Source: Planctomycetaceae bacterium UBA6163
GTDB taxonomy: Bacteria; Planctomycetota; Planctomycetia; Pirellulales; Pirellulaceae
Assembly: GCA_002428205.1 (NCBI GenBank)
Contig: DIUH01000302.1
Location: 14,933-40,136, forward strand
Direction: 5' to 3'
DNA length: 25,204 nucleotides
The notes under the pieces: generated by a model
Database searches by the model: none
What the model was told of the DNA's origin: nothing
Seen by the model: the letters and a program-made list of their open reading frames with translations, nothing else
Part shown: in pieces, positions 7,521 to 16,870 of the stretch
Layout: the number at the start of each line of letters is the position of its first letter
Numbering within the stretch: position 1 is the first letter of the stretch
Made by a program: the position numbers and the translations under genes

Positions 7521-8249
7521 ATGATGAGCCAATTAAAAGAAATCGGGCCGAAAGGGAGTGCCGCTTTTCGGCGGGTCGAGAAACAGACGGTAACCGGCGA
7601 TGTCGAAGGTCAGTTGCGCGAGGCCATTCTGGACGGGCGTCTGAAACCGGGCGAATCGCTGGCAGAAGCCCAACTGGCGACCCAGTTCGGTGTGAGTCGC
7701 GCGTCGGTACGGCAGGCCAAGTTTCAGCTCGCGCAGGAAGGCTTGCTGGAGTTTGATTCACGCGGCACGGCGATCGTTCGCACCCTGACCGAAGCGGACG
7801 TTCGGGAGATTGTCGAGTTTCGCGAATTGTTGGATTCGGCAGCGATTCGTTTGGCGTGCTCGCGATTGACCGACGTGGCGGTCGCGAAACTTGCTCGCTG
7901 CATCGACCGGATCGAAACGGCGCCAAACCTATTGCAGCTGACTTTGCTGGATATCACCTTCCATGAGGAGATCGTCCGAGCGGCTGAGAATTCGAGGCTC
8001 CTTGCGGCTTGGCAGTTACTGAGACCGCAGCTTTTGTTTTGGTTAGCGAGCATGCAGCGAATGCATGATTCGGTTGTTTCTCGGACACAGTCGCAGACCG
8101 CTGAGTCGCACCGTGAACTGCTCCGTGCGATTCAGTCGGGTGATGCAGATCGCTGCGAACTGCTTGCACGTCGTCATGCCAATAGTTTGAAAAGATTGTT
8201 CGACAGCATGAACACGGCCGCAAACGAATCCGGAGCATCCGATGAATAG
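7521..8249 (+). CDS. GntR-family transcriptional regulator (FCD/FadR type)
   Basis: 242-aa DNA-binding regulator. An N-terminal winged helix (about 25-92) contains REAILDGRLKPGESLAEAQLATQFGVSRASVRQAKFQLAQEGLLE, the classic GntR helix-turn-helix. The C-terminal all-helical FCD effector domain carries the metal/ligand residues D144 and H148 (DITFH), H197 (ESHRELL) and H219 (RRHANSL), as expected for metal-binding FCD proteins that sense carboxylates or sugar acids. Two ATGs (7521, 7524) are possible; neither has a Shine-Dalgarno sequence, consistent with leaderless translation. The stop codon overlaps the next gene (ATGAATAG region), so regulator and DUF1592 protein are translationally coupled. 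It is probably the local, autoregulated switch for the downstream cytochrome/Tat-protein operon; the effector is unknown. Confidence 0.92.
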   Translation: MMSQLKEIGPKGSAAFRRVEKQTVTGDVEGQLREAILDGRLKPGESLAEAQLATQFGVSRASVRQAKFQLAQEGLLEFDSRGTAIVRTLTEADVREIVEFRELLDSAAIRLACSRLTDVAVAKLARCIDRIETAPNLLQLTLLDITFHEEIVRAAENSRLLAAWQLLRPQLLFWLASMQRMHDSVVSRTQSQTAESHRELLRAIQSGDADRCELLARRHANSLKRLFDSMNTAANESGASDE

Positions 8250-11200
8250 CGTGACGTTCAAGGCAGCCTGGCTTTCATGGGTGTTGTGTGTCGTTGGCAA
8301 CGCCGTCGGTGCTGATGAGTTTGAAATAGCGATTCATCCGATTCTTGGCCAATACTGCAATCAATGCCATTCGACGGAAAAGAAAGAGGGCGAACTAGAT
8401 CTGCAGCAGTTTGCGAATTTACAAACCGCTGCAGGGCAGCCGAGAGTTTGGGAACACGTTCTGGAACAGCTTGCCAATGGCGAGATGCCGCCCAAGGGCG
8501 AACCGCAACTGCCTGTCGAGCAGAAAACAAAACTCATCACTTCACTGCAGGAAATGCTGGATCGGTGGGCGCTAGCCAGCGCGGGCGATCCGGGCCCGGT
8601 CGTGTTGCGACGACTTTCAAATGTGGAATACACCTACACGCTACGTGATTTAACCGGAGTCGCATCGCTCGATCCGGCACGCGAGTTTCCGGTTGATGGG
8701 GCTGCTGGCGAAGGCTTTACAAACGCGGGTGCAGCGCTGGTCATGTCACCATCACTGCTGACAAAGTATCTCGACGCTGCGAAAGGAGTAGCCGATCACG
8801 CGGTACTGTTGCCGGACGGAATCCGCTTTTCACCATCGACTTCGCGCCGCGACTGGACGAACGAAGCGTTGGCACGCATTCGAGATTTCTACGGCCAGTT
8901 CACCATTACTGCGGATGAGAAAGTTACCGTGGGCGGAACTGGTGTGGTGAGCAACGATGGTGGGCGGATTCCTCTAAGCCAATATCTTGCAGCCGCCATG
9001 GAACACCGGAAAGCGCTTACGGCCGGAACCACATCCATTGCGTCGATCGCAGAAGACCGCAATTTGAACCCGAAGTATCTCGGGCTGCTCTGGGCGATGC
9101 TGCACGACCCACAGCCGTCGTTAATACTCGACTCGCTGCGTGCCAAGTGGCGAACGGGAGAAATCACGATCGCAGATATCGAACCGTGGCAGCAATCGTT
9201 ATGGCGGTTCACCAATATCGGCCACCTCGGCAAAGTGGGTGGACCTAAGTCTTGGATGGAGCCTGTGTCGCCACTTGCGTCGCAACAAGAGTTCCGCATC
9301 AAGCTCACAGTTCCCGCCGATGGTCGTGACGTGGTGCTGTACCTGTCGGCCGATGATGTGGGCGATGGCAATGAGCACGATTTCGCCTTATGGGAAAATG
9401 GACGCATTGTTTCCGAGGGCAGGCCTGATTTGTTGCTGAAGGATTTGCGTGGCGTTGTACATCAGTTGCTGAAGCGACGCGATTCCATTGCTGTGACCGC
9501 GACTCAATGCCTCGCTGCCGCACACGAAGCGCAATTGGCAAACGAACCGATCAATCTTGAAACTCTTGCGAAGAGGCACGCTGTCGATACCGATTTGTTG
9601 GCCGGTTGGCTGAGCTATCTTGGCATCAATCACGACAACAATCCAACAAGCCAAGCGAAGATCGGCCAGATGCTAACGGGCAAGACCGAGAGCGTGAACG
9701 GGTATGAATTTATTAAGGGCTGGAGTGGCGAACAGGCCTATAGTGTGGTCGCGAATTCTTCTGATGCAACGGTCCAGATTCCTGGAACGATGAAGCCCTT
9801 TAGTGTCGCCACGCATCCTTCGCCAACGCTGTCATCGGTCATCGGCTGGCGCTGTCCGGAAGCAGGAGAAATTGCGATCACAGGAAGCGTACAAGACGCC
9901 CACACGGCGTGTGGTAATGGAGTCACGTGGACACTAGAAGTGCGTCGAGGCAATGCGAGTGAATCGCTTGCTAGTGGCGTCACGACGGGGAACGAAGTCA
10001 GCGAGCTGGGTCGATTTGAGAACGTGGCGGTGCAGGCTGGTGACATGATCGCGCTGGTGATTGGCCCCGGCCAAGGAAATCATATCTGCGATCTCACGGC
10101 GATCGAACTTACGATTCAAGGTAATCAGAAAGAATGGGATTTAGCGAAGGACATTGTGCCAGACATCCTGGCCGGAAATCCTCACGCCGACCGATACGGT
10201 AATCGAGAGGTTTGGTATTTCTTTGGTGAACCAGAGACGCGCGTAGTCACGGCCGTCATTCCCGCTCAGTCGCTGCTGGCACAGTGGCGACGGGCAAACA
10301 GCGGCGAAGCTCGATCGCGGGTCGCTGAACAAATTCAGCAATTGCTGAATCAAGACTTTGATGCGATTCCTGCCGATTCACCCGATCGCATGACGCATGC
10401 ACAACTGCTGGCGTTCACGGGACCGCTGCTGGCATCGGCATGGCACTGGAAAGCGGAAGCCGATGGCGACGAACCGAATGTTTCCTACGGCGTCGATCCA
10501 ACTCGCTTTGGTAAGCATCCCGACGGCAGCGACATCGCCGCCAACAGTCTGTGCGTGCAGGCACCATCATTGATTGAAGTCCACCTACCTGCGTCGCTTG
10601 TCGGTGGAGCGGAGTTTGTTGTGGAAGGACGATTGCATGCAGGCAGTGGTGATCAGGCGAGCGTGCAGTTGCAGGTTTCGACCACAAAACCGATCGTCTC
10701 CGGTCTGCGTCCCAGTTCTTATAACGCCCAGAAACTGCAAGGGGCCTGGACATCAAGCATGCCATCGATGGCGTTCGATGCTCCGGTTCTGGTCCAGGAT
10801 GAGAGCGTGGCGCGCAAGCGACTTGAATCCGCATTCGATGCCTTTCGCCAGATCTTTCCCGCGACCGTTTGCTACACGACCATTGTGCCTGTGGACGAAG
10901 TCGTGACGCTGACGCTGTTTCATCGCGAAGACGAACTGCTGTCGCGACTGATGTTGGATGACGAACAAAGCGCTACGCTGGATCGTTTATGGGCCGAACT
11001 GCATTTTGTCAGCCAAGACGCACTCACGTTGGTCAATGCATTCGAACAGATTTGGGAATACTCGACACAGGACGGGCCCAACGCGCCGCATGGCGACAAA
11101 CGTCTGGAACCGTTGCGAGAACCGATCATGCAGGGAGCCGAACAGTTCAAGAAGTTGTTGGTCGATGTGGAACCGGTGCAGGTCGAAGCAGTGATTCGGT

Positions 11201-12438
11201 TTGCTTCACAGGCCTGGCGTCGTCCCCTGACCGAGTCGGAACAGCAGGCCATAAGTGAGCTTTACCAAACGCTGCGCACCAAAGCAGTTGCGCATGAGGA
11301 AGCGGTTCGCTTGCTGCTTGTGCGTGTACTGACGTCGCCCGCGTTTTTGTATCGTGGCGAAGTCGTCGGAGAAGACTCGAAATCCAAGTCAGTCAGCGAT
11401 TGGGAACTGGCAACGCGATTGAGCTATTTCCTTTGGTCATCGGCGCCCGACGAAGAACTGCGCACTGTCGCGGCTTCTGGCAAGTTACATTCCAGCGAAG
11501 TGCTGGTGGCTCAAACCCGTCGCATGTTGCAGGACGACAAAGTTCGACGACTGGCGACTGAGTTCGGTTGCCAATGGCTGCACATTCGCGATCTAGAAAC
11601 TTTGAACGAAAAGAGCGAACGGCATTTTCCGACATTCGTCGGCCTGCGCGACGAGATGCAGGAAGAGGCGGTCCGGTTCCTGATGGACATGTTTCAGTCG
11701 GATCGTTCTGCGCTGTCGTTGCTCGATGCCGACCACAGCTTCATGAACGCCGAACTTGCCAAACACTATGGTATCGATTTTTCAGCCGTCGAATTATCGG
11801 GCGATAACTGGCAGCGAGTTGACGGCCTGCGGGCTCGTGGTCGAGGGGGCATGTTGGGGTTTGCCGCAACCCTTGCCAAACAGAGCGGCGCGTCGCGGAC
11901 CAGTCCGATCCTGCGAGGCAATTGGATCAGCGAAGTCGTGCTGGGCGAGAAACTTCCGCGACCACCCAAGGACGTGCCGACCCTACCGGAAGAAGCGCCA
12001 CAGGGACTGACGGAACGCCAGTTGATCGAACGCCACAGCAGTGATCCCAAGTGTGCTCGCTGTCACGAACGCATCGATCATTTTGGCTTCGCGCTGGAAG
12101 GCTTTGATGCGATCGGCCGTGCGCGCAGCGAAGATGCCGCTGGACTGCCGATCGACACGCTGGCAAAACTTCCATCAGGAGGCGAGCTGAATGGCATGCA
12201 AGGTCTGCGGTCGTATCTACTGGAGCAGCGCCGTGATGACTTCCTGCGTCAATTCTGTCGCAAACTACTCGGCTATGCGCTGGGCCGAAGCGTGCAACTG
12301 TCCGACAAGCCGCTACTGGACGACATGCTGGTTCAGCTGAAGGCAAACGGCTATCGCACCAGCATCGCCATTGAGAAGATAGTACTAAGCCCCCAATTCC
12401 GTGAGATCCGCGGACGAATCGATTTTGCAAACAACTAA
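8242..12438 (+). CDS. Exported DUF1592/DUF1587/DUF1588/DUF1585 cytochrome-like protein
   Basis: Large planctomycete protein with a Sec-type signal peptide (residues about 1-24) and two c-type heme motifs: C39-NQ-C42-H43 in an N-terminal PSCyt domain and C1271-AR-C1274-H1275 inside DUF1588. Domain order: cytochrome-like (25-90), DUF1587 (about 118-185, RRLSNVEYTYTLRDL), a long middle region, DUF1595 (about 975-1040, RFASQAWRRPLTESEQ), DUF1592 (about 1050-1180, WELATRLSYFLWSSAPDEEL), DUF1588 (about 1195-1305, GGMLGFAATLAKQSGASRTSPILRG) and DUF1585 (about 1320-1395, FCRKLLGYALGRSV). At 1398 aa it is far longer than the roughly 800-aa members I know. The extra length holds beta-rich modules, including a HPSP...GEIAITGSVQDAH / GNHICDLTAIEL pair also found, in reversed order, in the 969-aa protein downstream. 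Likely an extracytoplasmic electron-transfer or glycan-active component; no enzyme activity is established. Confidence 0.9.
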   Translation: MNSVTFKAAWLSWVLCVVGNAVGADEFEIAIHPILGQYCNQCHSTEKKEGELDLQQFANLQTAAGQPRVWEHVLEQLANGEMPPKGEPQLPVEQKTKLITSLQEMLDRWALASAGDPGPVVLRRLSNVEYTYTLRDLTGVASLDPAREFPVDGAAGEGFTNAGAALVMSPSLLTKYLDAAKGVADHAVLLPDGIRFSPSTSRRDWTNEALARIRDFYGQFTITADEKVTVGGTGVVSNDGGRIPLSQYLAAAMEHRKALTAGTTSIASIAEDRNLNPKYLGLLWAMLHDPQPSLILDSLRAKWRTGEITIADIEPWQQSLWRFTNIGHLGKVGGPKSWMEPVSPLASQQEFRIKLTVPADGRDVVLYLSADDVGDGNEHDFALWENGRIVSEGRPDLLLKDLRGVVHQLLKRRDSIAVTATQCLAAAHEAQLANEPINLETLAKRHAVDTDLLAGWLSYLGINHDNNPTSQAKIGQMLTGKTESVNGYEFIKGWSGEQAYSVVANSSDATVQIPGTMKPFSVATHPSPTLSSVIGWRCPEAGEIAITGSVQDAHTACGNGVTWTLEVRRGNASESLASGVTTGNEVSELGRFENVAVQAGDMIALVIGPGQGNHICDLTAIELTIQGNQKEWDLAKDIVPDILAGNPHADRYGNREVWYFFGEPETRVVTAVIPAQSLLAQWRRANSGEARSRVAEQIQQLLNQDFDAIPADSPDRMTHAQLLAFTGPLLASAWHWKAEADGDEPNVSYGVDPTRFGKHPDGSDIAANSLCVQAPSLIEVHLPASLVGGAEFVVEGRLHAGSGDQASVQLQVSTTKPIVSGLRPSSYNAQKLQGAWTSSMPSMAFDAPVLVQDESVARKRLESAFDAFRQIFPATVCYTTIVPVDEVVTLTLFHREDELLSRLMLDDEQSATLDRLWAELHFVSQDALTLVNAFEQIWEYSTQDGPNAPHGDKRLEPLREPIMQGAEQFKKLLVDVEPVQVEAVIRFASQAWRRPLTESEQQAISELYQTLRTKAVAHEEAVRLLLVRVLTSPAFLYRGEVVGEDSKSKSVSDWELATRLSYFLWSSAPDEELRTVAASGKLHSSEVLVAQTRRMLQDDKVRRLATEFGCQWLHIRDLETLNEKSERHFPTFVGLRDEMQEEAVRFLMDMFQSDRSALSLLDADHSFMNAELAKHYGIDFSAVELSGDNWQRVDGLRARGRGGMLGFAATLAKQSGASRTSPILRGNWISEVVLGEKLPRPPKDVPTLPEEAPQGLTERQLIERHSSDPKCARCHERIDHFGFALEGFDAIGRARSEDAAGLPIDTLAKLPSGGELNGMQGLRSYLLEQRRDDFLRQFCRKLLGYALGRSVQLSDKPLLDDMLVQLKANGYRTSIAIEKIVLSPQFREIRGRIDFANN

Positions 12439-12456
12439 CAACTAACAGCTAACGCA

Positions 12457-13788
12457 ATGAACCAACATCATTTTTCTCGCCGTTTCTTTCTGCGTGGTGT
12501 CGGCGTCAGCATGGCGTTGCCGTGGCTGGAATCATTCAACGTGTGGGGCGACCAACCGCGCACCAGTGCTCCTGCGAGCGAGGCGCCGGTGCGATTGGCG
12601 GTCCTCTTTTCCGGCAACGGTTTCCATTCAACGGAATGGTGGGCGAAGGGTGAAGGCCGCGATATGGAACTCGGCAAAGTTCTGGCTCCGCTGAGCGATC
12701 TTCGCGAAAAGCTGCTCTTTGTACGCGGTCTCTATCACGAAGAAGCACGCAAGGGAAACATCCACAGTTCACAAACCGGTAACATCCTGTCTGGATCACC
12801 CATCGCTTCGGGTGGCGACATTCGGTCGGGAACCAGCTTCGACCAAGTACTTGCCCAGACCTACGGACGGTCGACAAAGGTGCCGAGTCTCGTGCTGGGC
12901 TGCGAGCAATCCAACCCATCGGTCCACAAAAATTATTCGATGCTTTACAGCTCGCACATTTCGTGGAACTCACCAACGACGCCTACTCCGCTGGAGCTTT
13001 ATCCCGCGTTGGCGTTCGACCGCCTGTTCAAGGATGAGGTCGCGCCGGGCGATAAGAGTGTACTCGATGCGGTGCTGGCAGATGCCCAGGACCTGCGACG
13101 TCGCATCAGCACCACCGACCAACGGAAGTTAGACGAATATCTCGATTCGGTTCGCGACGTGGAGACTCGCATCGAGAACGCCGGCAATCGAGGTGAAGTG
13201 CAAGGCTGGCGCCCGACGCTCGACAAGCCAAACTTGAACCGTCCCGCCGATGGCATTCCGCAGGACATCGCCGAACACATGCGACTGATGAGCGACATTC
13301 TCGTGCTCGGTTTTCAGACTGATACGACGCGCATCACGACGTTGAAGCTGAACAATGATCACAGCGCCCTGCGGTTCCCGAACCTGAAAAGTGTCGAACA
13401 GCCTCAGCACGGGATCGACTACATGATTCATCACCTGTTATCGCACAGTGACGGTGAAGACTGGCTGCAGGTGAATCAGTTCTTTATGGAGCAGGTGGCC
13501 TACATCGCTCACCGGCTCGACTCGATTCAGGAAGGCGCTCGCACGCTGCTGGACAACACGATGTTGATGCACTGTTCAAGCATGATGGCTGGGGCGAAAC
13601 ACGATAACGACCAGCTTCCGGTGATTCTGCTCGGCGGTGCTGGCGGGCGTCTGCCTGGTGGCCGTGTACTCGATTACAAGGATAAACCTGAACGTCAATT
13701 GTGCCGTCTCTTTCTTTCCATGATGGACAAGATGGATGTGCATCCCGAGTCCTTCGGCGACGCGAATAAGATGCTTGAGGAGGTTTAA
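12457..13788 (+). CDS. DUF1552 protein, Tat-exported
   Basis: 443-aa protein beginning with SRRFFLRGVGVSMALPWLESF, a twin-arginine signal (S-R-R-x-F-L-R) followed by a hydrophobic stretch. The body matches DUF1552: RLAVLFSGNGFHSTEWWAKGEG, LRFVRGLYHEEA-like LFVRGLYHEEARKGNIHSSQTGNILSG, PSLVLGCE, DLRRRISTTDQRKLDEYLDSVRDVETRIE and a C-terminal LMHCSSMMAGAKHDNDQLPVILLGGAGG. DUF1552 genes habitually follow DUF1592 genes in planctomycetes, as here (18-bp gap). Tat export implies folding, perhaps with a cofactor, in the cytoplasm before secretion. The C-terminal 'HDN..LPVILLGG' resembles alkaline-phosphatase/sulfatase-fold DUF1501 proteins, suggesting a shared ancestor; the reaction is unknown. The ribosome-binding site is weak, in a tract of repeated AACTAAC units. 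Confidence 0.9.
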   Translation: MNQHHFSRRFFLRGVGVSMALPWLESFNVWGDQPRTSAPASEAPVRLAVLFSGNGFHSTEWWAKGEGRDMELGKVLAPLSDLREKLLFVRGLYHEEARKGNIHSSQTGNILSGSPIASGGDIRSGTSFDQVLAQTYGRSTKVPSLVLGCEQSNPSVHKNYSMLYSSHISWNSPTTPTPLELYPALAFDRLFKDEVAPGDKSVLDAVLADAQDLRRRISTTDQRKLDEYLDSVRDVETRIENAGNRGEVQGWRPTLDKPNLNRPADGIPQDIAEHMRLMSDILVLGFQTDTTRITTLKLNNDHSALRFPNLKSVEQPQHGIDYMIHHLLSHSDGEDWLQVNQFFMEQVAYIAHRLDSIQEGARTLLDNTMLMHCSSMMAGAKHDNDQLPVILLGGAGGRLPGGRVLDYKDKPERQLCRLFLSMMDKMDVHPESFGDANKMLEEV

Positions 13789-13791
13789 GCG

Positions 13792-16701
13792 ATGTCCGGA
13801 ACCGACAGATCTGCCGCATTCTTGTTCGCCTTCCTAGCAGTCGTTCCGTTGTCCGATGCGGTGGCCGATGACGCGTTCTTTGAATCGAAGGTGCGTCCGC
13901 TGCTTATCTCGCGATGTTATGAATGCCACAGCGGTACTAAGACGATGGGCGGGCTGTCTCTTGACACGCGAGACGGCTGGCAAAAAGGGGGTGACACGGG
14001 GCCGGCAATCGTCCCAGGAAAGCCTGGCGAGAGTCTGCTGATTGATGCCATCAATTACGGTTCACTGGAAATGCCTCCGGCGGAAAAGGGAGCAAGGCTT
14101 TCGGCTGAAGAGATCGCCGTGCTCACCCAGTGGGTCGCCACGGGAGCGTACGATCCGCGTGCCCAGGAAGCGAGGCTTGGCGGTATGAGTTTGGATGAGG
14201 CGAAAAGCTGGTGGTCCTTCCAGCCACTGCCCTCTGCCGATCCATCGCCGTCGACTGCGAATATCGACACTTTCATCCAACACGCTCTAACGGCCAACGC
14301 TCTCGCGCCTGCACCGATCGCCGATAAACGAACGCTCATTCGCCGCGCCACATTCGACCTGACCGGTCTTCCGCCAACACCGCAAGAGGTCGACGCGTTT
14401 CTCGCGGATGATTCTGTGGATGCGTTCGCGAACGTCGTCGAGCGCCTCTTGGCGTCTCCGCAATACGGCGTTCACTGGGGCCGTCATTGGCTGGATGTTG
14501 TTCGGTATGCCGACACCGCTGGCGAGAACACAGACCGGCCGCTGTCGCACGCATGGCGTTATCGCAACTGGGTGTTCGATGCGTTCAATCGCGACATGCG
14601 TTATGACGACTTTGTCCGCTGGCAGATTGCGGGCGACATTGTCTGCCGCACCGCAGACGAGTCTCAACGAAGCGAAGGGATCATGGCTACGGGCTATCTC
14701 GCCATCGCGCGAAGATTTGGCCACGACATCGATAAGGATATGTACCTGACCATCGAGGACGTAATCGATAACCTCGGAAAGAACTTTCTCGGCCTGACGA
14801 CCGGTTGTGCCCGTTGCCATGATCACAAATATGATCCCATCACAGCCGAAGACTATTACGCGCTCTATGGAATCTTTGAAAGCACACGCTTCGCTTTTCC
14901 CGGCTGTGAACCAAAAGGCCAACCGCGCGATATGGTGCCGCTGATTTCGCCAGATCAAGTGGAAGCGATCATGAAGCCCTGGCGGGAACAGAATGCGAAG
15001 GCTGAAGCCGAGAAGAAACGCCGCGCCGAATTGATGAGTGCCGCCCAGCAGGCGATCAACGGTGCTGCTGTGGGGAAAACCCAACTGCTGGCAAACGCGG
15101 TTGTCGAGGAAGGTCAATCGGTAAACTTTGATGTAAAGAAGATCGCAGTCCGCAAAGGCGAAGCGATTCAACTTACGGTCTTACCGGGTGGAAATCATGG
15201 TGCCGATAGCACGCAGGTCGAGTGGATGATCCGCGAATCGGGCGGGCCGGAGCGAGTTTGGAATATTGCGGATTTGGTGCAAAGTCTCACTCGGCAGAAT
15301 CCCCATCCTGATCGCGACGCAGCCCAATGGTGCTTCATCGAAATCACACCCACGGGCCCAAGATTTCTGATAGAAAAAGCGGACTCAATCGATGGTAACA
15401 GCGCTCTGAAGAAGTGGAGCAACGGCGATACGCCATCGGTCTTCGTAAACGCTTCTGATCAGCAGGTGTTGGTGTGGACAACGCTGCAGGCTGAATCATT
15501 CTATGTGCATCCAGGGCCCAATCGTCCGGTCGCCGTCGCGTGGATCAGTCCGTTTGATGGCGATGTTTCAATCACCGGTCGCGTGGCTGACGTGCATCCC
15601 GCCAAGCTTGATGGAGTGTCGTTTGACCTGCAGCACATTGCAACGCCAGACTATGGGCCAGCGATGGTCGCTTTGGGCAGCACTGTGATGGAAAATGTGG
15701 TCGAAGTCGAACCTGCGCCAGTGATTCCCGTGGCCTATGCGGTGGTCGAGGCAACGTCAAAGAATGCTCGCTTCCACCAGCGCGGAGATCCCGAAAAACC
15801 AGGTGATGAAGTGCCACGCAGATGGCTTACCGTTTTCGGTGGCGGTGCGTTATCAGTGGCCCGCGAAGGCAACAGCGGACGCGAGGATTTGGCCGAGTGG
15901 ATTGTCAGTTCACCGCTTGCCGCCCGCGTGATGGCAAACCGCATTTGGGAGTGGCATTTTGGTCGCGGACTCGTCCCTTCGTCAAATGATTTTGGGGCCC
16001 GTGGCGATCAACCTAGCAACCCGGAACTGCTCGACTGGCTCGCAGCGCAGTTTGTCGAAGGTGGTTTCAGCGTGAAGTCGATGCACCGCCTGATTATGAA
16101 CAGCGCCACGTATCAACGTGCCAGCATCGCGCCCACCAGTGACGATCCCAACAACCGACTATTAGCGCATTTCACGCGCCGCCGGCTGACCGCTGAAGAG
16201 ATGCGTGACAGTCTGCTCGCTGTCTCCGGTCAACTCGATCTGTTGCCAGCCGAATCGCATCCGTTTCCGGAAGAGAGCACATGGACTTACACGCAGCATA
16301 ATCCTTTCAATGCCGTGTATGAGACGAACAAACGCAGCGCATACCTAATGGTACAGCGTCAGCGACGGCACCCATTTCTATCGCTATTCGATGGCGCTGA
16401 TCCGAACGCCACGACAGCAACCCGCCAGACGACAACCGTCCCCACACAAGCACTCTACTTCCTCAATGATCCATTCTTCCACACCCAAGCCGCAAAGTTG
16501 GCTGAATCGGTTCAGGATGCCCCAAACGATGAAGCGCGACTGCGAAACATCTATCGCAAACTGCTTCAGCGCTCGCCCACACAAGCAGAACATGAAGGCG
16601 CAACCAAATTTCTTAACAGCTACCCCGTCGAAGAAAACCAGAAGTGGTCCGCCATCGCACGGATCCTGCTAGCAAGTAATGAGTTCGTGCACGTGGACTA
16701 G
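13792..16701 (+). CDS. Exported PSCyt1/DUF1549/DUF1553 cytochrome-like protein
   Basis: 969-aa protein with a Sec-type signal (AAFLFAFLAVVPLSDAVADD). An N-terminal planctomycete cytochrome c domain (about 28-120) has C42-YE-C45-H46 and a GGLSLDTRDGWQKGGDTGPAIVPGKP segment. DUF1549 (about 160-365) contains RRATFDLTGLPPTPQEV, HWGRHWLDVVRYADTAGE and a second heme motif C339-AR-C342-H343-DHKYDP. After a basic linker (388-415) comes a beta-rich insert (about 440-620), then DUF1553 (about 700-960: SPLAARVMANRIWEWHFGRG, RRLTAEEMRDSLLAVSGQLD, RRHPFLSLFDGADPN). The ATG at 13792 follows GAGGAGG at 13777-13783 in the end of the DUF1552 gene. The usual partner of DUF1549/1553 proteins is a DUF1501 protein, which is indeed next. 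The role is probably redox-linked extracytoplasmic catabolism; the substrate is unknown. Confidence 0.92.
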   Translation: MSGTDRSAAFLFAFLAVVPLSDAVADDAFFESKVRPLLISRCYECHSGTKTMGGLSLDTRDGWQKGGDTGPAIVPGKPGESLLIDAINYGSLEMPPAEKGARLSAEEIAVLTQWVATGAYDPRAQEARLGGMSLDEAKSWWSFQPLPSADPSPSTANIDTFIQHALTANALAPAPIADKRTLIRRATFDLTGLPPTPQEVDAFLADDSVDAFANVVERLLASPQYGVHWGRHWLDVVRYADTAGENTDRPLSHAWRYRNWVFDAFNRDMRYDDFVRWQIAGDIVCRTADESQRSEGIMATGYLAIARRFGHDIDKDMYLTIEDVIDNLGKNFLGLTTGCARCHDHKYDPITAEDYYALYGIFESTRFAFPGCEPKGQPRDMVPLISPDQVEAIMKPWREQNAKAEAEKKRRAELMSAAQQAINGAAVGKTQLLANAVVEEGQSVNFDVKKIAVRKGEAIQLTVLPGGNHGADSTQVEWMIRESGGPERVWNIADLVQSLTRQNPHPDRDAAQWCFIEITPTGPRFLIEKADSIDGNSALKKWSNGDTPSVFVNASDQQVLVWTTLQAESFYVHPGPNRPVAVAWISPFDGDVSITGRVADVHPAKLDGVSFDLQHIATPDYGPAMVALGSTVMENVVEVEPAPVIPVAYAVVEATSKNARFHQRGDPEKPGDEVPRRWLTVFGGGALSVAREGNSGREDLAEWIVSSPLAARVMANRIWEWHFGRGLVPSSNDFGARGDQPSNPELLDWLAAQFVEGGFSVKSMHRLIMNSATYQRASIAPTSDDPNNRLLAHFTRRRLTAEEMRDSLLAVSGQLDLLPAESHPFPEESTWTYTQHNPFNAVYETNKRSAYLMVQRQRRHPFLSLFDGADPNATTATRQTTTVPTQALYFLNDPFFHTQAAKLAESVQDAPNDEARLRNIYRKLLQRSPTQAEHEGATKFLNSYPVEENQKWSAIARILLASNEFVHVD

Positions 16702-16713
16702 TAAGAATAGGTC

Positions 16714-16859
16714 TCCAGCAGATTCAGGGACGCCAGCAGATTAACCGCTCATTGCTAACGCCCGCCGGTTACATCACCAATTAAAGCAACAAACCCAAAA
16801 TTTCTAATACAATTTTCCATCACCGTTTCAGATCTGCTGGCCTCCTCGAATCTGCTGGA
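16714..16859. repeat. Nested 28-nt inverted repeat with 90-bp AT-rich core
   Basis: Left arm 16714-16741 and right arm 16832-16859 match as reverse complements at 25 of 28 positions. Each arm contains two CAGCAGAT-like units: TCCAGCAGATTC and GCCAGCAGAT on the left, their exact complements on the right. The right arm ends 11 bp before the DUF1501 start codon and covers its ribosome-binding region. It could be a MITE-like or REP-like insertion, or an mRNA stem controlling DUF1501 expression. Confidence 0.7.
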
Positions 16860-16870
16860 AACGTAAAGCC

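Noticed and set aside
12430..12452. Short AACTAAC-type tandem repeats before the DUF1552 start
   Set aside because: Only about three degenerate units, partly coding for the end of the DUF1592 gene; no structure or known role.
14287..15171. 294-codon minus-strand ORF inside the DUF1549/1553 gene
   Set aside because: Antisense shadow produced by codon bias; no motif, signal or ribosome-binding site.
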